64,000 nt of DNA from positions 372,001-436,000 of the forward strand of contig NC_015844.1 in assembly GCF_000973105.1 (NCBI RefSeq), given 5' to 3'. The notes beneath the pieces are model-generated. The model saw only the letters and a program-made list of their open reading frames with translations. It made no database searches and had not been told where the DNA came from. Origin of the DNA: Zobellia galactanivorans. GTDB taxonomy: Bacteria; Bacteroidota; Bacteroidia; Flavobacteriales; Flavobacteriaceae. Position 1 is the stretch's first letter. Each line of letters opens with the position of its first letter. A program made the position numbers and the translations under genes. Of the stretch, positions 1 through 7,906 are shown one piece after another.

Positions 1-14
1 TACACAACTCGTCA

Positions 15-404
15 TCAGGAATAAATTGACAGATGGGACGAGATGTCCCGGTAACTCATCCCAAGGCCGTAGAGGCCGATGATCTTCTCCGAAAGGTTGT
101 CCGCCAAAATGGTCTGACGTTTCTTCACCAGCTCGGGCTCAAAACTGCTCTGGCGGTCCTGGGGAGTATCGATGTCGAAGGTGCCAAAACCACTTTTCAG
201 GGTCTTTTTCCCCTTGCCGTTGCGTTTGTTGCCCTTGGCGCGCTCACCCTCGTCCAGATGGCCGTCCATCTCCGCCTCAAGGGCCTTCTCGATCACATTC
301 TTCAGCATGGGGGCAAAGGCGCCCCCTTCTCCGAATAGGTTCTTGCCCGACATGAACTGCTCGAGCACCTTTTTTTCAAATTCAGTCTGTTCTTTCTTTG
401 TCAT
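15..404 (-). pseudogene. IS256-family transposase, N-terminal fragment
   Basis: A 129-codon frame matches the N-terminus of mutator-type (IS256) transposases: an N-terminal helix with ALEAEMDGHL, the KGNKRNG basic stretch, TPQDRQSSFEPELVKKRQ, and GLGMSYRDISSHL. Full-length family members have about 400 residues and a DDE catalytic core, which is absent here. The frame leaves transposase sequence at about position 30 and ends in SIYS, which is encoded by a repeat also found at 2751 and 6991. The gene is therefore cut at a repeat boundary and cannot be functional. Assignment rests on motif recognition. Confidence 0.85.
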
Positions 405-472
405 AATTCTGTCTGAATAAAATTAATAATTATAATCTTTTTTCAGACAGAGTTCAGTTTACAGTCTCACAA
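31..472 (-). mobile_element. IS256-type insertion sequence remnant
   Basis: This is the 5' part of an IS256-like element: the transposase start plus the upstream terminal region. TCTGTCTGAA (411-420) and its reverse complement (about 440-449) form an inverted pair upstream of the start codon, as expected near an IS terminal repeat. The outer boundary near 455-475 is approximate; beyond it the sequence is group II intron. The other end is missing, being replaced by repeat sequence at about position 30. Confidence 0.6.
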
Positions 473-940
473 CATGTGCTCCTATGCGAATTTTGAAGAG
501 AATTACGTTCGGTCCTTCCTTGTTCGTGAGACCTCTAGGATACTGCCCTAGCTCGTTTCCCTTAAGTAATATGACCTCTGCTGACTTCTCCATATAGCTA
601 CACGTAGCTTTGGAGACCTCCCCAGAGCCTGCCCCGATCTTTATCGGGGTAATTGCATCTTCTTTCGCTCAATAACCGCCGTATCTACATACTTACCCTT
701 TTGTAATCTTGGGGCGTTACAATGATGTGCTTGCTTACCCAAGTAAATATGCCTCCGTATACGGTTCCTGTTCGTCGGTACCGAGTTTTGTAGTCTCGCT
801 TTCTTCAGGTGTAACCTCACGGTTACCCCTTTTGCGACTTACTAATGCTTCCAGACGTTACCCCGGCGCATAAGGGACTTGCACCCTCTAGATTAATTAA
901 CTACTTTTCTGTGGTTAAAAGACGACCATACTGGGCACAC
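473..940 (-). mobile_element. Group II intron, 5' fragment (no ORF, no domains V/VI)
   Basis: Read on the minus strand from 940, the sequence begins GTGTGCCC (a GUGYG-type intron start). It continues with GGGTGCAAGTCCCTTA, GGTAACCGTGAGGTTAC, GAACCGTATACGGAGGC and GTCAGCAGAGGTCATA, all recognisable parts of the 5' ribozyme domains of bacterial group II introns. CCCCGAT/ATCGGGG (632-649) is a strong internal stem. No reverse transcriptase/maturase ORF and no domain V follow, because the fragment is interrupted by the IS256 remnant. The intron class was not determined. Confidence 0.75.
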
Positions 941-1066
941 ACCGTGAATAATTTATTGCTGTTTATGGCTTATTTAGGAAAATACTCGCAGACTTTTAAT
1001 TCAGTTTTTATTTGCCAAATTAGTTACATAAACCACGTAACTAACCAGACACAAACACGTTAGCGT
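941..1066. repeat. Structured intergenic repeat, type 2, copy 1
   Basis: The sequence abutting the intron start aligns with 2063-2172 over about 115 bases. Shared blocks include AATT(T)ATTGCT, the cctactt/gcttatt region, a GGATTTT/GACTTTTAATTC region, TATTTGC(C/T)AAATTA and CGTAACTAA. It ends near ACACGTTAGCG. It lies downstream of the minus-strand gene at 1155-1676. The role is unknown; it is one of several related modules between single genes in the first 11 kb. Confidence 0.6.
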
Positions 1067-1154
1067 TCATTTCACTACTCAGACTGAAAGTTTATCAAAT
1101 TTTCTCTGTAACGATTTTAATAACTGCTTTCTTGCCACTGGTGCGCTCTATCTA

Positions 1155-1676
1155 TTATCTTCTAAATTTAGGCCTTGATGGGACTGACTTGATGCCCTTT
1201 GGGGACTGACTTGATGCCCTTGATGGGGACTGACTTGATGCCCTTGACGGGGACTGACTTGATGCCCTTGATGGGGACTGACTTTGTTGTAGACCTTGAT
1301 AGATTTCTATAAAACGTAATTGATTTGAAATTGCTTTAATAGGCTTGAAACCACTAGAATTTATATGAATATTAACATCCTTAAAGGCATCATTATATAA
1401 TGGCTTCGCTGTCAACCCCCTTGGATTACCTCCTTCACGCCCTTGGGCTAAATTACCACTGAGTTTATTAAAATCACCTCCGTTATTATTTACCCATTTT
1501 TCCATTTCCTTCCAATAATCTTTAAATTTACCTTGGTCTATAGTATTCCCCTTATCTCTTACATCATTTTCGGTGGTGCCATCATTAATAAGGCTACTTA
1601 AAGTTTGTTTATCCATGACACCTCTCTTTACAAGTTGTCTTCCCATTTCTTTTGCTATTTCTGTATCACTAAACAT
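1155..1676 (-). CDS. Hypothetical protein with C-terminal SQSPSRAS tandem repeats
   Basis: Unrecognised 173-residue soluble protein with no signal peptide or membrane segment. The first 125 residues look globular and polar (KDYWKEMEKWVNNNGGDF near residues 53-70). The last 45 residues contain about four copies of an 8-residue serine/proline/arginine repeat encoded by a 24-bp tandem DNA repeat, then a basic end (SRPKFRR). The gene stands alone between intergenic repeats, is AT-rich and has no operon partner. Repeat number may vary between strains. No function can be inferred. Confidence 0.55.
   Translation of the reverse strand: MFSDTEIAKEMGRQLVKRGVMDKQTLSSLINDGTTENDVRDKGNTIDQGKFKDYWKEMEKWVNNNGGDFNKLSGNLAQGREGGNPRGLTAKPLYNDAFKDVNIHINSSGFKPIKAISNQLRFIEIYQGLQQSQSPSRASSQSPSRASSQSPSRASSQSPKGIKSVPSRPKFRR
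1177..1284 (-). repeat. 24-bp tandem repeat within a gene
   Basis: Units beginning GGGGACTGACTTGATG start exactly at 1201, 1225, 1249 and 1273. A shorter unit precedes them at about 1181. The period of 24 keeps the reading frame of the minus-strand gene and produces the SQSPSRAS repeats. Units differ by single bases (for example gatg/gacg). Confidence 0.9.
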
Positions 1677-2006
1677 ATTGATGTGTGTTTTTTATAAAAA
1701 CAAATTATAAAAGAAAAACCCTATTATTTCTTATACTTTTTTAATCCAGTTTTATTTAGCCATCCCCTGAAAATCATCTATAATATTTTGTTAAGTATTG
1801 ATTTTACTGATGTTTTCGTGAAGTAAAAAAGAGAAAAACTGTTTAAAATAGTTGTATTTTATAGTTGCAAAAAAAACATTCCTCTAAAAACAGTTTAATG
1901 GAAAAGATACTAATAAAGAAGACTCAAATTCACCTAAATGATTATTTTTCTACACCAAGTTCTCTAAGTGTTCATTCCCCAATTAGTAGGACAGGTTTTC
2001 TACAAA
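1677..2006. other. Intergenic region, AT-rich
   Basis: The span holds the upstream region of the minus-strand gene at 1155-1676 and no convincing ORF. AAAACTGTTTAAA (about 1844) and AAACAGTTTAA (about 1889) can pair as a weak stem. No clear promoter consensus was found. The right part (about 1950-2005) is unlike the neighbouring intron and repeat and was not identified. Confidence 0.4.
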
Positions 2007-2062
2007 TCTAGGTTAATTCATACTGCTTTTCCGTAGGTAAAAGATGCCCATGCCGGGCACAC
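2007..2062 (-). mobile_element. Second group II intron 5' end (about 56 nt)
   Basis: On the minus strand from 2062 the sequence begins GTGTGCCCGGCATGGGCATC and continues through a stretch ending in AACCTAGA. It parallels the start of the intron fragment at 940 (GTGTGCCCAG... ending TAATCTAGA). Homology stops right after CTAGA, so only the first part of domain I remains. The adjoining sequence on the 5' side is again the type 2 repeat, joined at the equivalent point. Confidence 0.65.
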
Positions 2063-2172
2063 ACAACGTATGAAATTAATTGCTAGTGCAAGCCTACTTA
2101 CGAAGATCCTCTCGGATTTTATATTCGGTTTGTATTTGCTAAATTAGGTACGTCAAACAACGTAACTAATCT
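2063..2172. repeat. Structured intergenic repeat, type 2, copy 2
   Basis: Homologous to 941-1066. It includes AATTGCTAGTGCAAGCCTAC, GATCC/GGATTTT potential pairing, TATTTGCTAAATTAGG and CGTAACTAATC. It ends about 25 bp before the next gene (2197), so the gene begins almost directly at the repeat edge. Confidence 0.6.
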
Positions 2173-2196
2173 TATACCAGACCGCTCTACACCATT

Positions 2197-2724
2197 TTGA
2201 AAAGAACAAAAATCCATACCACGAAGAAACTGCAAAAGTTGGTCAAGAAACTGATTTCGACCGATCAGAATCACGATTCCGGGAAACTCGGCAAATGGAA
2301 TGGAACGGTCTTCTACGTAGACAGAAAAAAATGTTGGTTGCTCACAAATGGACTTACCAAATACAACGTAATCCTGACGGACATCAAAGCGTCGGACTTG
2401 ACGAACATCGATTCAATATTCAAGGAATCGTTCTTTGGACAACTCGTGTACGACGGTATAATAACGGACTTTGAAAAGTTGGACTTGATAATCGGACAAT
2501 TGGAGTTTTTGCCAACGGACAATGACCGAAAAACAACTGGTTACCAAAATCACAGATTACGGGACCTGGACTGGTGGAAATATGAGTTCGGCAGTCTCGA
2601 AAACATGCCGATCAAGGACTTGACAAATAGACTGAACACAAGCCCAATCCACATCGGAAAAGGCCATAAAACGTCCGACTATACAGATTCGATAAAGGAA
2701 ATGGAGAAGCTGTTGGCTGAGTAA
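2197..2724 (+). CDS. DUF6933-like protein
   Basis: A 175-residue soluble protein. The start KIHTTKKLQKLV, the central LGKWNGTVFYVDRKKCWLLTN and the YNVIL strand resemble the DUF6933 family of small proteins of unknown function; the assignment is from memory of the family pattern. The first possible start is TTG at 2197, 25 bp past the preceding repeat. No in-frame ATG exists upstream, so the true start may be this TTG or may have been lost. The stop at 2724 is followed within 3 bp by the next repeat. CTCTACACC before the gene and GGTGTAGA after it are inverted, giving a cassette-like unit. Confidence 0.6.
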   Translation: MKRTKIHTTKKLQKLVKKLISTDQNHDSGKLGKWNGTVFYVDRKKCWLLTNGLTKYNVILTDIKASDLTNIDSIFKESFFGQLVYDGIITDFEKLDLIIGQLEFLPTDNDRKTTGYQNHRLRDLDWWKYEFGSLENMPIKDLTNRLNTSPIHIGKGHKTSDYTDSIKEMEKLLAE

Positions 2725-2726
2725 AA

Positions 2727-3039
2727 AACGGTGTAGAACAATGGTAAGCGTTGCACAACTCGTCATCAGGAATAAATTGATAGTTTTTGAATTATTTGAA
2801 ATAATTAAAACCCGATATATCAGTTAGTTATATTTTTCAAAAAATAACCTAACAAGCATGTATTAATGGAATTCATAGTTGCGCAACAAGCACAATGGAC
2901 ATAAATAATTGCTTGTTCTCACCTACTTCTGAAAATCCCCGCGGATTTTGCTTGCGCCAGTTCGCTGCGCTAGTGTCAGCTTGGTGCGTACTTGCAAAAT
3001 GTAAGTGCTAACCCAAGGAACTACGCTTAGTCAAGACCC
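2727..3039. repeat. Long structured intergenic repeat, type 1, copy B
   Basis: Begins right after the stop of the DUF6933-like gene with GGTGTAGAACAATGG and GTTGCACAACTCGTCATCAGG, continues through ATGGAATTCATAGTTGCGCAAC and GAAAATCCCCGCGGATTTT (a perfect stem), and ends CTACGCTTAGTCAAGACCC. Left parts recur at 1-30 and 6965-7135, right parts at 9923-10095. The remaining span to 3232 contains no ORF or other recognised feature. Confidence 0.8.
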
Positions 3040-3232
3040 TTATCCCCAATGGCTCCCAAAAACCATAGGAATTTGCATTTGATTAAAAATAACATTTACC
3101 CCATTGCGATAAGATTATATGCTCCCTGTTTCCTTACAATATGCTTATAGTTTGTATAGCTCCAGAAGCTACCTTAAAACAGCTAGTTGACGATAATCGT
3201 CCAGTTTCAGTAACCGCTATATATAAGAATCA

Positions 3233-3895
3233 TCAAGATGGTCGACGTTTTGGACCAATTTCAATTACCTCATATTCCCCTTGTCCTTTTAGGTCATCGA
3301 TCAAATGTTGTTTTACGGTTCGCATCGGTTCAGAGTCTACATTAAAGTGAAAACCAAATATTAAAAACAGTTTGTTTTTTTTACGTACAAAAATCCAATT
3401 GATGACTTTATAATATATTTCTCTTTCCCTATAAGTGGTAAGACTTTCAAAGCAAGATATAGCCGTGGCCTCATCTTCAAAATGCCATTCTTCCAAATTG
3501 ATAGTACCGGTTGTACCTTCACGTTCAGGAGCCAAAAAAGACACATGGGTTTGGGTCGCTTTGACAAAGCTGTTATTTTCGAAATCTCGAGCTAAAACTT
3601 TTTTAAATCCCATGCGTTCATAGCTGTCTAAACTTTCTTTTAACCATTGTTCATCTAGCACATCCTTATTTTCTTTGAAAGATTGGTCCAAGCCCTTATT
3701 CAGCTTGGTCAATTGTTCCATACCACCGATAGAAGTACTATCGTGTATGATAGTAAAAACTTTAATTGGTGACCTTGAGACGCTATCAGTTTTTGATATT
3801 GATTGCTTTAGATGAGTTTCCGGTTTTTGTTTCGTATTCTCTTTACAAGCGGAAAACAGCGTAATAGCCAATAAAATAATAATTAACTGCTTCAT
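3233..3895 (-). CDS. Hypothetical lipoprotein
   Basis: A 220-residue protein with a lipoprotein signal (LLAITLFSAC, modified Cys at about residue 17) followed by a polar linker. The mature part has no recognised domain; it includes WHFEDEATAISCFESL and NWIFVRKKNKLFLIFGFHFN. The start codon lies 3 bp after the stop of the upstream gene at 3899-4408, so the two are probably co-transcribed. Because that neighbour carries a putative peptidoglycan-active Cys motif, the lipoprotein could be a periplasmic partner or inhibitor; this is inference only. Confidence 0.6.
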   Translation of the reverse strand: MKQLIIILLAITLFSACKENTKQKPETHLKQSISKTDSVSRSPIKVFTIIHDSTSIGGMEQLTKLNKGLDQSFKENKDVLDEQWLKESLDSYERMGFKKVLARDFENNSFVKATQTHVSFLAPEREGTTGTINLEEWHFEDEATAISCFESLTTYREREIYYKVINWIFVRKKNKLFLIFGFHFNVDSEPMRTVKQHLIDDLKGQGEYEVIEIGPKRRPS

Positions 3896-3898
3896 ATC

Positions 3899-4408
3899 TT
3901 ATACCTGTATTAGTGGCGGGCGTGTAGCAATTTCGTATTCCGCGGTCAAAAGGTTACTATTGCTTATTTGATTATAATTATTCACTCCCGTTAAATCTTT
4001 GATTACCTTGTTGAATCGATCCCACTCCGATACACCACAAATCTCTACGCATCCAATCGAGCCGAAATTGCCATTTAATGGGTACTCTGGTCCTTCGTGA
4101 ATAAAAAACCCGTCATAGACTCTCCATGCGTTACCAGGCATTGTACTTATATCCTCCCATGACAGCGTATGTGTTTGAGCCTGGGCCATACCTACGACCA
4201 TAGGTTGGCTAGAAGTACTCTTATGTACTCCAAAGCGAATCGCTTCAAAATCTTCTTGTACTAAGTTGTTCGCAGCGTCCCTCCCCTCGACATAAATACG
4301 GTACAATGGAACTCGATATAAAATTTGATAATTTTGACTATCGGGATAGCTTGGAATGTGTGCATTTGCCAAGGTAAAACTGGTAACAATTATAGTAACT
4401 TGTCTCAT
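3899..4408 (-). CDS. Putative L,D-transpeptidase-like (YkuD/DUF2778-like) protein
   Basis: A 169-residue protein with a weak N-terminal hydrophobic stretch (MRQVTIIVTSFTLANA) that may be a signal peptide. Residues 102-122 (FIHEGPEY... GSIGCVEI) put His104, Ser117 and Cys120 in the spacing of the catalytic H-x-x-G ... S-x-G-C motif of YkuD-type L,D-transpeptidases and related DUF2778-like proteins. If correct it acts on peptidoglycan stem peptides in the periplasm. It is the first gene of a two-gene unit with the lipoprotein at 3233-3895. Alternatives are a toxin domain released from a larger effector, or an unrelated protein with a chance motif. Confidence 0.5.
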   Translation of the reverse strand: MRQVTIIVTSFTLANAHIPSYPDSQNYQILYRVPLYRIYVEGRDAANNLVQEDFEAIRFGVHKSTSSQPMVVGMAQAQTHTLSWEDISTMPGNAWRVYDGFFIHEGPEYPLNGNFGSIGCVEICGVSEWDRFNKVIKDLTGVNNYNQISNSNLLTAEYEIATRPPLIQV

Positions 4409-5151
4409 AAATAATAGTACTTGCTGGTAATGATTTGAATTTAAGGCTATTTATCCTTCAATCTTAGTAGGTGAAAATAGGGATTTTGAAGGCTTTAATC
4501 GGAAAAATGAATATAGTAAGTTATTTCAGCTAGTTATTAAAGTTAACGACACAATCTTACTTTTAATTGTACCATTAAAACTCAAAGCAGTTTTAAGCAT
4601 CACATCGACATCGAAGAAATCCAATATGAACTGTAGGCAGTTCACCGCATTGAAAGGATTTGCCAAAGAAACAGTATGGTTTGCTAAATGCACTATTTAA
4701 AAAAAAACGTTGTTCACATGATAACGTTATCTTCAATTGCCCCAAAACAAAGATTTTGCCGTTATCGAAAGCTATTCAAGGACTCTGATATGGATAGGAT
4801 GTATCCCGTACTTATGGGCAAGCTCGGCAAGAAAAAAACTACCTGGTGAATTTACAGAGGGGGAAACGAATTACAACAATAGTACCCCTTGCACCAGTCT
4901 ATAATTGTCGAAATAACCACCTCCTAAGCGCTTTTTAGGGCAAAGACCGACCTATCTACTGTTCTCTGCCCCCTACGGAGCCCCTGTTAAAAACTTTCTT
5001 AAAGGCCTTACGTAAATCCGTAAGGCAGGTGTTCGTAAAGGTGGTAAATTAGAGGAGTTAAAAAGAAGGATATCGGTTTGCGGGTGCTATAAGAAGGATA
5101 GCATCAATAACTATATCCTGTTGTTGTAACCAATACGAAAAAATCCAACCA
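4409..5151. other. 743-bp region without intact gene; possible IS1 relic
   Basis: No intact ORF. On the plus strand around 4630-4700 a broken frame reads QFTALKGFAKETVWFAKCT, which loosely resembles the C-terminus of IS1-family transposases (...LARLxRKTxCFSKS). CCTTACG/CGTAAGG near 5008-5027 is a short hairpin. TTGTTGTAACCA at 5121-5132 is an inverted copy of a site just after the OLD gene. Other parts were not identified. Confidence 0.35.
5121..5132. repeat. 12-bp inverted repeat flanking the OLD gene (left arm)
   Basis: TTGTTGTAACCA lies 19 bp before the OLD start codon. Its exact reverse complement TGGTTACAACAA is at 6968-6979, 4 bp after the stop. The pair bounds the single gene precisely, like the ends of a gene cassette. 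Confidence 0.7.
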
Positions 5152-6963
5152 ATGATATTAGAAACAGTAAAAATCAAAAATTTTAGAGGTTATAAAACTG
5201 AGACAATTGTTCCAATTTCTAATCTAACTGCATTTATTGGAAAGAATGATGCAGGGAAATCTACTATTCTCGAAGCTCTTGAAATATTCTTCAATAATTC
5301 TTTAGTGAATTGTGAAAAGGGCGATTTAAACACTACAGCGGATAATAATAAGATTGAAATAACCTGTGTTTTTACTGATTTTCCGGCTGATTTAATAATT
5401 GATACAGCAAATCCTACTACTTTACAAAACGAATATCTATTAAATTTACAAAATAAACTAGAGATAAAAAAGGTCTTTGCAGCTACCGCCGCAAAACCTA
5501 AAGAGAAAGTTTATATAATTTGTAATCATCCGAGTGTAGATAATGGAAATGATTTACTTACTCTTAAAAAAGCTGAACTAAAACAAAGAGCTAAGGCGTT
5601 GGGTATTCCAACTGAAAATTATAATGGAAATGTCAATTCATCAATTCGAGAAGCAATAAGAAATTCTTTTGAAAATCTCGAGCTCGAGGAAACAGAATTG
5701 TTAGTTGACAAAGAAGACACTAAAAAAGTTTACGATACTATAAAAACTTACTTACCACTTTATGCTCTTTTTCAATCAGATAGGCAAAGTAAAGATGATG
5801 ATAAAGAAGTAAGTGACCCAATGAAAATTGCGGTTCAACAAGCCTTATCTGAATTAAATACTGAACTTGAACACATAAAAGAACAAGTTAGGATTAAAGC
5901 TATTGACACAGCTAACAGGACTTTAAACAAACTTAAAGAGATGTCGCCTGATTTAGCGAATGAATTAATTCCAGAGTTTAAAACCGAACCTAAATTTGAT
6001 TCACAATTTAAATTAACAATAAAATCTGAAGAGGATATTCCTATAAATAAAAGAGGAAGTGGAGTAAGAAGATTAATTCTATTAAACTTTTTCAGAGCAG
6101 AAGCAGAAAGATTAAGAGCTCAACATCAAGGAAATCAAATAATATTCGCATTTGAAGAACCTGAAACCTCTCAACATCCTGACCATCAAGAAATGCTGAT
6201 TCAAGCATTTATGGAACTATCAAATACAGGTAATTCACAGATAATTTTAACTACACATACACCTGCTCTTGCAGGTTTACTGCCATTAGATAGTTTACGT
6301 TTCATTCAAAAAAATGGAAATGACAGAACAATCGAATTAGGTACGGAAGATGTTTTTGAAAAAATTGCAGATACTTTAGGAGTTTTAGCAGACCCAATTT
6401 CAAAAAATGCAAGCGGAATTTTGCTAATAGAAGGTAAAAGCGATGTGACGTTTATAAATCATACTGCTACACAATTAAAAAACGGAGGATATATTGCTCA
6501 TACCTTTGTGGATAAAAGGATTGCTTTAGTTCCTATTGGAGGTTGTGGAAACTTAAAACATTGGACAACTCTTCGACTCATTGAGCAATTTGCTATTCCA
6601 TATGGTGTAATGTTAGACTCAGACTTAGGTACAAATGAAGAACAACAAAACAGAGATAAAATTCAAGAATTAAGGAATAATGGAATAAAAGCATATTTAA
6701 CTCGTAAACGAGAGCCTGAAAATTATGTACATATTGATGTTTTGAATTTGCCAGCAGGTAGCACATTTAATTTTACAGATACCTGCGATGCAAAGGTTTT
6801 AATCGCGGCAGAAAAGACATCAAGAAAACAAAATGTTCTTGAAGATTATTGGACACTTATGACAACAGAGCAAATAAGAGAAGTCGAGAGATATGATGAC
6901 AATGGAACAGAGCGATACGAATTCACGGAAATGTTCACAGATTTATTAAGCATTGTAGAATAA
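5152..6963 (+). CDS. OLD-family ATP-dependent endonuclease (stand-alone, class 1-like)
   Basis: A 603-residue protein with an ABC-type ATPase head followed by a TOPRIM nuclease. Seen: Walker A GKNDAGKST (30-38), signature-like RGSGVRR (about 301-307), Walker B IIFAFEEPE (about 330-338), H-loop TTHTPA (about 367), TOPRIM acidic IEGKSD (about 425) and MLDSD (about 487-491). OLD nucleases cleave or nick DNA and many act in anti-phage defence. A UvrD-like GajB helicase, which would make this Gabija, is not adjacent: the next gene encodes a 110-residue membrane protein. The gene is AT-rich and bounded by a 12-bp inverted repeat and a long intergenic repeat, consistent with horizontal gain. Confidence 0.85.
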   Translation: MILETVKIKNFRGYKTETIVPISNLTAFIGKNDAGKSTILEALEIFFNNSLVNCEKGDLNTTADNNKIEITCVFTDFPADLIIDTANPTTLQNEYLLNLQNKLEIKKVFAATAAKPKEKVYIICNHPSVDNGNDLLTLKKAELKQRAKALGIPTENYNGNVNSSIREAIRNSFENLELEETELLVDKEDTKKVYDTIKTYLPLYALFQSDRQSKDDDKEVSDPMKIAVQQALSELNTELEHIKEQVRIKAIDTANRTLNKLKEMSPDLANELIPEFKTEPKFDSQFKLTIKSEEDIPINKRGSGVRRLILLNFFRAEAERLRAQHQGNQIIFAFEEPETSQHPDHQEMLIQAFMELSNTGNSQIILTTHTPALAGLLPLDSLRFIQKNGNDRTIELGTEDVFEKIADTLGVLADPISKNASGILLIEGKSDVTFINHTATQLKNGGYIAHTFVDKRIALVPIGGCGNLKHWTTLRLIEQFAIPYGVMLDSDLGTNEEQQNRDKIQELRNNGIKAYLTRKREPENYVHIDVLNLPAGSTFNFTDTCDAKVLIAAEKTSRKQNVLEDYWTLMTTEQIREVERYDDNGTERYEFTEMFTDLLSIVE

Positions 6964-6964
6964 G

Positions 6965-7365
6965 TACTGGTTACAACAATGGTAACCGTTGCACAACTCG
7001 TCATCAGGAATAAATTGATAGTTTTTGAATTATCAAAAACAATTAAAACTCAATATATCAGCTAGTTATATTTCGTAATAAATAACCAAGAAGTACGTAT
7101 TAATGGAATTCATAGTTGCGCAACAGGCACAAAACCTATACGTAATGCGGAGTTTAGGGCTAAATCTAAATGTCTGTGTATTTTTATGATGTCGCTAAAT
7201 TGAAGATTACGCGACAGCGAAATATTAAATTTTAGCTTTGGAACAAAAAAAGCAAAACCAAAAGCTTTAGCTTCGTGCGCAGACGTAAACTGGCCAGCGC
7301 GCCAACTCGCCCACTGCTGTCGCAGATGTCGTACCTCCACACTACGCTTAGCCCAATCGTTACCT
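6965..7365. repeat. Long structured intergenic repeat, type 1, copy C
   Basis: Starts directly after the OLD stop (TGGTTACAACAATGGTAACC, GTTGCACAACTCGTCATCAGG). It shares about 150 bp with copy B through GAATTCATAGTTGCGCAACA, then continues with different sequence (TAAATCTAAATGTCTGTGTA, AGACGTAAACTGGCCAGCGC, CTGTCGCAGATGTCG) and ends CTACGCTTAGCCCAATCGTT. The short frame at 7110-7340 on the minus strand is within the repeat and is not considered a gene. The region up to 7418 has no further feature. Confidence 0.8.
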
Positions 7366-7418
7366 GCAAGCTGAAATGAACTGTACTAAACTTGAAACGC
7401 ATATAGCACCAATAAAAA

Positions 7419-7751
7419 ATGTCGAAGAAGTCTAAAAATCCTCTAAAAAAATATGATAAAGCTATTCTAAAGTATGTTCCAAAATTTTTTGAAATTTTGG
7501 GTTGGTTAACAATTCTTGGAGTTCTTAGATATATTTCGTTTGAAAAGAAAATAATTACAGCAATTATTATTTATGTAATTGGACTTCTTTCTTTTGGCTT
7601 ATATACTCAAGTATTCGTTTTCTATGAGATTAAATATTCTAAACTATCTAGAAGAAAAAAGGAATTGTCATATCTCATTGGGGGAGTATTGGGACTTTCT
7701 ATATTTTGGTTACTGGAATCAATTATGACACATCTTATAAGCTCCCCCTAG
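7419..7751 (+). CDS. Small integral membrane protein, unknown
   Basis: A 110-residue protein with a basic N-terminus (MSKKSKNPLKKYDK) and about three hydrophobic segments: FFEILGWLTILGVLRYI, ITAIIIYVIGLLSFGLY and LIGGVLGLSIFWLLESIM, the last two separated by a basic loop (KLSRRKKELS). Not recognised as a named family. It stands alone between repeat copy C and an inverted-repeat element that begins at its stop codon. No role can be assigned. Confidence 0.55.
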   Translation: MSKKSKNPLKKYDKAILKYVPKFFEILGWLTILGVLRYISFEKKIITAIIIYVIGLLSFGLYTQVFVFYEIKYSKLSRRKKELSYLIGGVLGLSIFWLLESIMTHLISSP

Positions 7752-7859
7752 ATAGAACTGCTTAGTTTTCTAAAACTTCATTCAAGCTATTGTTTTTAAT
7801 TCTTTTGGGCCTAGTCCCAGAGGGATTGACAAATCGGACAAAGTTTAATTTACAGACCC
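7751..7859. repeat. Imperfect inverted-repeat element, left copy
   Basis: About 108 bp that align in inverted orientation with 11314-11421. Bases 7774-7802 are identical to the reverse complement of 11371-11399 over 29 bp, and both copies end in TTTACAGACCC (AAATC/AAATT variants). Both copies lie between convergent genes and begin at, or a few bases from, a stop codon, so they might act as bidirectional terminators or as the ends of a mobile segment. Confidence 0.8.
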
Positions 7860-7906
7860 AACAGTTACTAAAAAACTATCCTATGCTGATTTCGTATCAG
7901 AGTTTA

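Noticed and set aside
1177-1284. Possible CRISPR array
   Set aside because: The 24-bp units are directly adjacent with no spacers and keep a reading frame; no cas gene is present.
7110-7340. Small minus-strand ORF
   Set aside because: It lies wholly within an intergenic repeat and has no recognisable domain or ribosome binding site.
5152-7751. Gabija defence system
   Set aside because: The OLD nuclease has no UvrD-like GajB neighbour; the next gene is a 110-residue membrane protein.
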